A stretch of DNA of 5,873 nt, taken from assembly GCA_964408185.1 (NCBI GenBank), contig CAYOYK010000097.1, positions 1 to 5,873 of the forward strand, written 5' to 3'. The notes under the pieces were generated by a model. The model made no database searches. It had not been told where the DNA came from and saw only the letters and a program-made list of their open reading frames with translations. Below are positions 1 to 4,674 of this stretch, in pieces. Made by a program: the position numbers and the translations under genes. The stretch's first letter is position 1. Each line of letters opens with the position of its first letter. Origin of the DNA: CAYOYK01 sp964408185 (lineage in GTDB: Bacteria; Bacillota; Clostridia; Christensenellales; Aristaeellaceae).

Positions 1-7
1 CACGCCT

Positions 8-188
8 CCCAGCGAGCTAGCGGCGCAGCCGCGCACGCTCGCGGCGCGTTCACTCGATCTCCTTTCCCCGCACCCCCACCCCCAGCGAGCTAGCGGCGCA
101 GCCGCGCACGCTCGCGGCGCGTTCACTCGCTTCCTTTCCCCGCATCCACCCCCAGCAAGCCAGCGGCGCAGCCGCGCACGCTCGCGGC
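8..188. repeat. Tandem GC-rich hairpin repeat, about 2.5 copies of a 70-73 bp unit
   Basis: Three copies begin at 8, 81 and 151 (periods 73 and 70 bp). Copies 1 and 2 are identical over their first 49 bases (8-56 and 81-129). Copy 3 matches for 38 bases with two changes (157 and 161) and then diverges. Each unit holds a nested inverted repeat: in copy 1, GCGAGC (12-17) pairs with GCTCGC (37-42), and inside it GCGGC (20-24) pairs with GCCGC (28-32) around a 3-base loop. A CTCCTTTCCCC stretch separates units. The bases before copy 1 resemble the end of another unit, so the array may continue left of the window. No supported gene lies in 1-225. This is an intergenic repeat of unknown function; a family name cannot be given from sequence alone. 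Confidence 0.85.
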
Positions 189-225
189 AACGCCGCGCAA
201 GCAAAGGGTATCCCAATCCAACAAA

Positions 226-257
226 CGGGGCCGCCTCCATGCAAAGAGGCGGCCCCG
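226..257 (-). terminator. Intrinsic terminator closing the leftward gene unit
   Basis: A perfect 12-bp GC-rich stem (226-237 pairing with 246-257) encloses an 8-base loop. Read on the minus strand it is followed by GTTTGTTGGATT, a moderately T-rich tail. It starts 16 bases past the stop codon of the 56-residue gene at 274-444, as expected for the end of that transcript. On the plus strand no T tract follows, so it is directional. Confidence 0.8.
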
Positions 258-273
258 CTTGGCGCAGATCACT

Positions 274-444
274 CTATTTCTTTTTCCGCACGCTGAGCGC
301 GAAGCCCAGCCCAACGCCCGCAATGATGACGATCACCGCTACCGGGGACAGACCCGTCCCTTGGGCCGAGGCCTGCTCCGCCCGCGCAAAAGCCGGGAGC
401 AGCAGACAGAGCGCGCCCGCGCAGGGGAATGCTCGCTTGTGCAT
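274..444 (-). CDS. Small secreted/membrane protein, 56 aa, signal peptide plus C-terminal anchor
   Basis: Seen: an ATG at 442-444 preceded by AAAGGAG (449-455) at ideal spacing, with the terminator just after the stop. The product starts MHKR, then has a hydrophobic stretch ending LLLPAFARA, which looks like a signal peptide (residues 1-22, possible cleavage after ARA). A short polar linker (EQASAQGTG, about 23-31) follows, then a hydrophobic segment (about 32-52) and a basic end VRKKK. Hydrophobic segment plus basic tail is the layout of Gram-positive cell-wall sorting signals; here the motif before it reads QGTGLSP rather than LPXTG, so sortase processing is uncertain. If the signal is cleaved, only about ten residues would face outside. 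It is probably co-transcribed with the acetyltransferase 39 bases upstream. Function unknown. The gene is real on RBS, architecture and terminator grounds, though no homologue is recognised. Confidence 0.72.
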   Translation of the reverse strand: MHKRAFPCAGALCLLLPAFARAEQASAQGTGLSPVAVIVIIAGVGLGFALSVRKKK

Positions 445-483
445 GGGTCTCCTTTCCGGCGCGCCGCGCCTGCGTGGGAATGG

Positions 484-990
484 CTACCGTAAGCCGCTCA
501 ACGGCTTGACGTACTTGAGCCGGAACTCCGGCGTGCCCTCCTCAGGGACGCGCTCGCCGGTCTGCCGGAAGCCGTGCTTGCTGTAAAAGGCCCTCGCGGC
601 GGCGTTCTTCTCCAGCACCCACAGCATGGCGGAGGTTGCCCCGGCCGCGGCCGCCTGCGCCTCAAAGTCGTCCAGCAGCGCGCCGCCAATGCCCTCGCCC
701 TGAAAGAACGGATCCACGTACAGCTCCACCAGCTCGGCTTGGGGCGCGGTCAAGCGCATGGAACACATGCCCTTTGCAAAGCCGTCCGCCGCCACGCGAA
801 CCCCCGCGAGCCGCTCCGGCTCGTCGCGGTAGGCGAGGGCAAGCGGCAGCACCTGCATCTCGCCAAAGGATACATCGTCCGCGCGGAAGATCGCCTGGTA
901 CGCCTTGCGCTTGGCAAAGATGAGGATCTCGGCCAGCCGGGACGCATCCGCGGGCACGGCGGGGCGAACGGCGACGGCTGATCGCCTCAT
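484..990 (-). CDS. GNAT-family N-acetyltransferase
   Basis: A 168-residue protein with a full GNAT fold. The N-terminal strand begins VAVRPAVPAD; acetyl-CoA-binding motif A is ELVELYVDPFFQGEGIGG (about 87-103) with the Q97-x-x-G100-x-G102 pyrophosphate loop; motif B is LWVLEKNAAARAFYSKHGF (about 123-141), including Tyr136 at the usual general-acid position. Such enzymes move an acetyl group from acetyl-CoA to an amine; the substrate here cannot be read from sequence. The segment AEILIFAKRKAYQAIF resembles a common Firmicutes GNAT subgroup of unknown substrate. I chose ATG at 988-990, 10 bases after the reductase stop. An in-frame TTG at 1009-1011 would overlap that gene and add seven residues, but has a weaker ribosome site. 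It is likely co-translated with the upstream reductase. Family assignment is firm; specific function is unknown. Confidence 0.9.
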   Translation of the reverse strand: MRRSAVAVRPAVPADASRLAEILIFAKRKAYQAIFRADDVSFGEMQVLPLALAYRDEPERLAGVRVAADGFAKGMCSMRLTAPQAELVELYVDPFFQGEGIGGALLDDFEAQAAAAGATSAMLWVLEKNAAARAFYSKHGFRQTGERVPEEGTPEFRLKYVKPLSGLR

Positions 991-1000
991 GCCGCGCGCC

Positions 1001-2146
1001 TTACCTGCCAAAGAGCTCGGCGGCCTTCCGCATCCGCTCGATCACCTGCACGCCGAACGGACAGCGGCTTTCGCAGCCGCCGCACGCGATGCAATCGCCC
1101 GCGTTGGCGCTGAGGCCCCGATAGTGCGCGCGCAGGCTGTCCGGCGTGTGCTCCTGCATGGCGGCCAAGTCGTAGAGCTGGTTCATCAGCGGAATGTCGA
1201 TGCCCGCCGGGCACGGCGCGCAATGGCCGCAATAGGTGCATTGCCCGCGGTAGGTGTGCAGCGGCGCGCCCGCCAGCACGGTGGCGTAGTCCTTCTGCGC
1301 GTCGGTCGCGGTCTCGTAGGCGACCGCCTCGTCCACGTGCTCAGGCGTGCCGTAGCCCACCATCACGGCCGCCACGGCGGGCCGCGTCAGCGCGTAATGG
1401 AGGCATTGCACGGGCGTGAGCGCCACGCCGAACGGCGAGCGCTTCGCGTCAAAGAGCCGCCCGCCCGCGTAGCCCTTCATCACGGTAATGCCCACGCCCC
1501 GCTGCTCGCACAGGTTGTACAGCTCCACGCGCTCCGGCGCGATGCCGCCCAGCTTGGCGTCGTAGCTCTCGACAAAGTAATCGTCAAGGTTCTCGGTGGC
1601 GGGCAGCATGTCAAACGCGGGGTTGACGCTGAAGAGGATCATCTCGATCTCGCCCTGAAGCGCGGCCAGCTTGGCCACGGCGGGGTTGTGCGTGCTCATG
1701 CCGATGTGCCGGATGGCGCCCGAAGCCTTGAGCTCCCGCACATAATCCATAAACTCGCCGTTCACCACGCGCTCAAACTCGGCGGCCTCGTCGATAAAGT
1801 GGATCATGCCAAGGTCGATGTAATCGGTGCGCATGCGCGCGAGCAGATCCTCAAACGCGGGCTTGACCCTGCTCAGGTCGCGGCTGCGCTCGTACTGGCC
1901 GTTCACCCATGTGGAGCCGATGTGCCCTTGGATGATCCAGCGGTCGCGGTGCTTCTGGATGGCCGTGCCGATGTGGCTGCGCACGTTCGGCTCGGACATC
2001 CAGCAGTCCAGAATGTTGATGCCGCAGGCCTCGCAGCGGTCGATGATCGCCTGCACGCCGGGCAGCTCCTGCTTTTCCAGCCATTCTCCCCCAAGCCCGA
2101 TCTCGCTGACCTGCAACCCGGTACGGCCCAAAGCGCGATAATTCAT
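1001..2146 (-). CDS. Aldo/keto reductase-like protein with C-terminal 2x[4Fe-4S] ferredoxin domain
   Basis: A 381-residue cytoplasmic redox protein. Residues 1-290 follow an aldo/keto-reductase TIM barrel (start NYRALGRTGLQVSEIGLGG; RTDYIDLGMIHFID near 106-119; AIRHIGMSTHNP). Two four-cysteine iron-sulfur motifs follow: Cys303, 306, 309, 312 (last followed by Pro) and Cys352, 355, 358, 362 (also followed by Pro), the layout of AKR-Fer4 fusion proteins in anaerobes. By motif alignment the usual catalytic tetrad is incomplete: Asp47 and His116 are present, but the Tyr position reads Glu52 and the Lys position reads His75. A classical NAD(P)H carbonyl reduction is thus doubtful; electron transfer through the clusters is an inference. 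The ATG at 2144-2146 has AAAGGAG (2154-2160) seven bases away. It is first in the leftward unit, 10 bases before the acetyltransferase. Substrate unknown; family call is secure. Confidence 0.92.
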   Translation of the reverse strand: MNYRALGRTGLQVSEIGLGGEWLEKQELPGVQAIIDRCEACGINILDCWMSEPNVRSHIGTAIQKHRDRWIIQGHIGSTWVNGQYERSRDLSRVKPAFEDLLARMRTDYIDLGMIHFIDEAAEFERVVNGEFMDYVRELKASGAIRHIGMSTHNPAVAKLAALQGEIEMILFSVNPAFDMLPATENLDDYFVESYDAKLGGIAPERVELYNLCEQRGVGITVMKGYAGGRLFDAKRSPFGVALTPVQCLHYALTRPAVAAVMVGYGTPEHVDEAVAYETATDAQKDYATVLAGAPLHTYRGQCTYCGHCAPCPAGIDIPLMNQLYDLAAMQEHTPDSLRAHYRGLSANAGDCIACGGCESRCPFGVQVIERMRKAAELFGR

Positions 2147-2203
2147 GCGGATGCTCCTTTGTGCGCGCGGCTCTCGGCCACGTTCGCCTGTTTTTCTTTT
2201 TAC

Positions 2204-2223
2204 TTCGACGCGCCCGCGTCAAA
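2204..2223. promoter_or_regulatory. Inverted repeat in the divergent intergenic region, possible operator
   Basis: GACGC (2207-2211) and GCGTC (2216-2220) form an inverted repeat around GCCC, extended by TT (2204-2205) and AA (2222-2223). Read on the minus strand it overlaps a TTGACG that could be a -35 box for the reductase unit, but no good -10 box stands at the right distance (the sequence there is A-rich, TAAAAAGAAAAA). A protein-binding site is a guess. Confidence 0.25.
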
Positions 2224-2261
2224 TCCCTGCCGATACGGGTCGGTCACGGTTTTTTCCCTGC

Positions 2262-2291
2262 TGTACAAGCGCCGCCGCGGTATGGTATAAT
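2262..2291 (+). promoter_or_regulatory. Housekeeping-type promoter with extended -10
   Basis: TATAAT at 2286-2291 is a perfect -10 box and is preceded by TGG, giving the TGn extended -10. A weak -35, TGTACA (2262-2267), lies 18 bases upstream. Transcription would start near 2298 and give a leader of about 50 bases before the ATG at 2349, whose ribosome site AGGAGG is at 2337-2342. It drives the tethered protein at 2349-3002 and possibly the Gin-like gene behind it. Confidence 0.75.
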
Positions 2292-2348
2292 GCCTTATCT
2301 CACATTGCGGCGCGCCGTTTTGCGCCCGCTGCCGATAGGAGGAGCCTC

Positions 2349-3002
2349 ATGGACCGCAAATTTCCCATCACCAAGGAGCGCTTGCGCAACGCGTGGGCAT
2401 ACAGCCGCTGGGTGCTGGTGCTGCTGGTCGTTTTATCGCTGGCCGGCTGGAACCTGTTTTATCACATGACCTCGTACCGCGTCCCCGCCGAACGGAAGGT
2501 CGAGTTTTACATCGATCAGTACGGCGCGATGGAGGACGGCCCGACGGCGCTGGACGGGCTGATGGACGCCATCCACGCGGAGGCGCTGCCGGAGCTGGAG
2601 GAGGTCAGCGCCCTGTGCATGGGGCTGGATGATACCTACGGCACCATGCTGATGGCCGCCAAGGTGTCGTCAGGCGAGGGAGATGTGTTTCTGCTTACGG
2701 AGCAGTACTTCCGGCAGCTGGCCGGGAACGGCGCGCTTGTCCCCCTGCAGCCGCTGCTGGACGCGGGCGAGCTGGACGCGACGGGCGTTGACCTGACCGC
2801 CGGCTACGATACGGACGAGGCTACGGGCGAGCCGGTGCTCTACGGCATCCCGGCCGATTCCTTTACGGCGCTGGATAGCTACGGGCTCATCCGCGAGGGC
2901 GCGTATTTTGCGGTGATCCAGCAGCCGGACGAGGAGCTGGAGCATTCCGTGATCTTCCTCCGCACGCTGATGCAGCATTTGCGCGAGCCCGCCGCCGACT
3001 GA
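2349..3002 (+). CDS. Membrane-tethered extracytoplasmic protein, solute-binding-protein-like, function unknown
   Basis: A 217-residue protein starting at ATG 2349-2351, six bases after AGGAGG. Residues 1-20 are basic and cytoplasmic, 21-38 form one transmembrane helix (WVLVLLVVLSLAGWNLFY), and the rest should lie outside with no lipobox cysteine, so it acts as an uncleaved anchor. The outer part resembles part of an ABC-transporter solute-binding protein: GDVFLLTEQYFRQLAGNGAL (111-130), then VPLQPLLDAGELD, then EPVLYGIPAD (161-170) and a late segment AYFAVIQQPDEELEHSVIFL. Binding proteins are usually near 400 residues; only about 175 are present, and no permease or ATPase gene lies nearby. 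Proteins of this size and layout occur as unnamed hypotheticals in Clostridia. A sensor or scaffold role is possible but unproven. It is 67 bases upstream of the Gin-like gene, with no terminator between them. Confidence 0.85.
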   Translation: MDRKFPITKERLRNAWAYSRWVLVLLVVLSLAGWNLFYHMTSYRVPAERKVEFYIDQYGAMEDGPTALDGLMDAIHAEALPELEEVSALCMGLDDTYGTMLMAAKVSSGEGDVFLLTEQYFRQLAGNGALVPLQPLLDAGELDATGVDLTAGYDTDEATGEPVLYGIPADSFTALDSYGLIREGAYFAVIQQPDEELEHSVIFLRTLMQHLREPAAD

Positions 3003-3009
3003 CGCGGGC

Positions 3010-3039
3010 GTATGGCTTCCCCTTCTTTTGGGCACGCTG
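3010..3039 (+). promoter_or_regulatory. Possible sigma-F/sigma-G-type promoter before the Gin-like gene
   Basis: GTATG (3010-3014) resembles the forespore -35 consensus (GywTA for sigma-F), and GGGCACGCTG (3030-3039) fits much of the -10 consensus GgnnAnAwTr, with a 15-base spacer. In Bacillus subtilis the gin gene (csfB) is transcribed by sigma-F, which makes the position suggestive. The match is partial and such short motifs occur by chance, so this is tentative. Confidence 0.25.
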
Positions 3040-3069
3040 TGCGTGACCGGAGGGAAGGAGGATTTATCC

Positions 3070-3261
3070 ATGAATGCGAAAAAATGCCTGCTGTGCGGCC
3101 GCCTGCGGAGCGACGGCCTGCGCCTGATGGATTGCCTGATCTGCGCGGACTGCGAGCATCGCCTAGTGCGCGACGCGATGCGCCCGGCGGAGGCCGCCCG
3201 CGCAAGGAAAAGGCTGATCCGGCTCTATCCGCGCCGCGCCGCGCGGGCCGCGCCGGGCTGA
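3070..3261 (+). CDS. gin: Gin/CsfB-like anti-sigma-G zinc-binding protein
   Basis: A 63-residue protein. ATG 3070-3072 is preceded by AAGGAGG eight bases upstream, which decides the start over an upstream in-frame ATG at 3028. Seen: two CxxC pairs, Cys6/Cys9 and Cys25/Cys28, the latter in LICADCEHRLV, separated by a short segment (DGLRLMDC). This spacing and the 'IC..CE..iv' signature match the Gin family, whose Bacillus subtilis member CsfB binds zinc and inhibits the forespore sigma factor SigG (and also SigE). The C-terminal part (about 35-63) is Arg/Ala-rich and basic, unlike the more acidic tails I associate with Gin. Context supports the call: in B. subtilis csfB lies a few genes upstream of tmk, and here the next gene contains tmk. 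An intrinsic terminator follows 30 bases downstream. An alternative is an unrelated small zinc ribbon. It implies a sporulating lineage. Confidence 0.7.
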   Translation: MNAKKCLLCGRLRSDGLRLMDCLICADCEHRLVRDAMRPAEAARARKRLIRLYPRRAARAAPG

Positions 3262-3291
3262 TTCATTCCTGCAAAAAAATCGGGTTTTCAT

Positions 3292-3321
3292 CGCACGCTC
3301 TTGCAAGGCGTGCGTTTTTTT
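3292..3321 (+). terminator. Intrinsic terminator after the Gin-like gene
   Basis: CGCACGC (3292-3298) pairs perfectly with GCGTGCG (3308-3314) around a 9-base loop and is followed directly by seven T residues (3315-3321), a textbook Rho-independent terminator. It separates the upstream pair of genes from the HAD-tmk/mnmA unit. Confidence 0.9.
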
Positions 3322-3329
3322 GCTATGCT
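3301..3329 (+). promoter_or_regulatory. Candidate promoter of the HAD-tmk/mnmA operon, overlapping the terminator
   Basis: TTGCAA (3301-3306) and TATGCT (3324-3329) are separated by exactly 17 bases, each matching four of six consensus positions. The -35 box lies in the terminator loop and the T tract is in the spacer. Transcription would begin near 3336, leaving about 37 bases before the GTG start, including a small TGCCG/CGGCA hairpin. As the only promoter-like sequence between the terminator and the gene it is a reasonable candidate. Confidence 0.5.
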
Positions 3330-3372
3330 TGCGCTGCCGTTATGCGGCAACATCCAAGAAGGAGACCTGAAC

Positions 3373-4674
3373 GTGAACGATTCCCCATACGATGTGGTTC
3401 TGTTTGATCTGGACGGTACCCTGACCTGCTCCGAGGACGGCATTATCGGCTCCGCTGAATACGCGCTGGAAAAGCTGGGCATGGAAAAGCCCGCCGGGCT
3501 TGACCTGCGCTGCATCATCGGCCCGCCGCTGTTCTACTCGTTCCGCAACACGTTTGGGCTGGACGAGGCGCGCGCGTGGGAGGGCATCGGCTACTACCGC
3601 GCCTTCCACGACAGGGAGGGCTACAAGCGCTATACCGTGTACCCGCATATCCGCGAGCTGCTGACGCTCCTGCGGCAGGACGGCGTGTATCTGGCCGTGG
3701 TCACCAGCAAGCTGCGCGAGCCGACCGAGCTTGTGCTCAAGCATCTGGGCCTGACCCATTATTTCGATCAGATCGTCGCGCCGTCGTCCGATGAGGAGCC
3801 GCCCGAAAAGGCCGAGCTGGTGCGCCGCGCGCTGCCGGACCGCTATCGCCACGCGGCGATGGTCGGCGACCGCCGCTTTGATATCGAGGGCGCGCTCGCC
3901 AACGGGATCGACGCGATCGGCGCGGGCTACGGCTTCGGGCAGGAGGACGAGCTGCAAACCGCCGGCGCGACGCATCTCGCGCCCGACCCGGAATCCCTGC
4001 TGGCGCTGCTCTGCCCCGGCATGCAGGCGCCGCGCGGGTTCTTCCTCTCCATGGAGGGGCTGGACGGCAGCGGCAAGACCACGCAGGCCGATCTGCTGGA
4101 GCAGAGCCTGAAGGATTACGGCTTTTCCGTGCTGCGCACACGCGAGCCCGGCGGCTGCGAGATCAGCGAGCAGGTGCGCCGCATCGTGCTGGGCACCGAG
4201 AATATGGAAATGTGCCCGGCCTGCGAGGCGCTGCTGTACGCGGCGGCGCGCGCCCAGCACGTGGAGCAGGTGATCCGCCCGGCGCTGGAGCGCGGCATGG
4301 TGGTGCTGTGCGACCGCTTTGTGGATAGCTCCATCGCCTATCAGGGCGGCGGGCGCGAGCTGGGCGTGGAGACCGTCAGCCAGCTCAACGAGCCCGCCGT
4401 CGGCGCGACGCTCCCCGACGCGACCGTGTACCTCGCCATTGATTGCGGCGAGGCGCTCGCGCGCCGCAGCAGCGCGTCCGCGCTCGATCGGCTGGAAATG
4501 GAGGCGCTCGGCTTCCATGAGCGCGTGCAAAAGGCATACGAGCGCCTGATCCACGAGAACCGCCGCCGCTTTTTGGTGGTGGACGCGGACCGGCCCATCG
4601 ACGATGTGGCGCGGGATGTGCTGCAAGCCGTGCTGGGCCGCATCGAGCCGGAAACGCAGGAGAATCGGCCGTGA
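3373..4674 (+). CDS. tmk: Fused HAD-family phosphatase and thymidylate kinase
   Basis: One uninterrupted 433-residue ORF with two complete enzymes. Residues 1-215 are a HAD hydrolase of the phosphoglycolate phosphatase/nucleotidase type: motif I DLDGT with Asp12 and Asp14, motif II Thr111 (VVTSK), motif III Lys146, motif IV GDRRFD with Asp166 and Asp170, and a helical cap between 15 and 90. Residues 217-433 are dTMP kinase (dTMP + ATP to dTDP, an essential dTTP step): P-loop GLDGSGKT (229-236), REPGG (257-261), DRFVDSSIAYQGGGR (314-328) and a short LID with Arg364/365 before LDRLE (371-375), like bacterial tmk with the basic residue in the LID. Met217 begins the kinase but has no clear ribosome site, favouring true fusion. 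The start is GTG 3373-3375, eight bases after AAGGAG (3359-3364). Its stop overlaps the mnmA start. The HAD substrate is unknown. Confidence is high for both domains, lower for a cellular reason. Confidence 0.93.
   Translation: MNDSPYDVVLFDLDGTLTCSEDGIIGSAEYALEKLGMEKPAGLDLRCIIGPPLFYSFRNTFGLDEARAWEGIGYYRAFHDREGYKRYTVYPHIRELLTLLRQDGVYLAVVTSKLREPTELVLKHLGLTHYFDQIVAPSSDEEPPEKAELVRRALPDRYRHAAMVGDRRFDIEGALANGIDAIGAGYGFGQEDELQTAGATHLAPDPESLLALLCPGMQAPRGFFLSMEGLDGSGKTTQADLLEQSLKDYGFSVLRTREPGGCEISEQVRRIVLGTENMEMCPACEALLYAAARAQHVEQVIRPALERGMVVLCDRFVDSSIAYQGGGRELGVETVSQLNEPAVGATLPDATVYLAIDCGEALARRSSASALDRLEMEALGFHERVQKAYERLIHENRRRFLVVDADRPIDDVARDVLQAVLGRIEPETQENRP

Noticed and set aside
8..188. CRISPR array
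   Set aside because: The copies are 70-73 bp with no unique spacers of constant length, and the conserved part includes most of the unit; no cas gene is present.
50..323. Minus-strand short open frames through the repeat array (50-244 and 123-323)
   Set aside because: They start inside the terminator stem or the end of the microprotein gene and translate repeats into low-complexity Ala/Arg/Cys sequence. A minus-strand GTG at 51-53 with AAGGAG upstream stays open to the window edge, but only 17 codons are visible, too few to call.
2191..2201. Plus-strand T-rich tract as a terminator
   Set aside because: No stable stem precedes it on the plus strand, and no plus-strand gene ends upstream.
905..2290. 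Long plus-strand open frame opposite the reductase and acetyltransferase
   Set aside because: It is antisense to a clearly recognisable protein, is rich in His/Arg/Ala as expected for a GC-rich shadow frame, has no ribosome site and crosses the divergent promoter region.
2145..2348. Upstream in-frame extension of the tethered protein
   Set aside because: The frame stays open back to 2145, but the extension crosses the promoter at 2262-2291, and the AGGAGG site fixes the start at 2349.
3301..3372. Upstream TTG extension of the HAD-tmk ORF
   Set aside because: It would start in the terminator loop and include the T tract; the GTG at 3373 has a proper ribosome site and leaves the HAD motif I at the normal distance from the N-terminus.
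3340..4626. Long minus-strand open frame opposite HAD-tmk
   Set aside because: Its opposite strand encodes two enzymes with full motifs; the antisense product has low-complexity composition and no recognisable domain.
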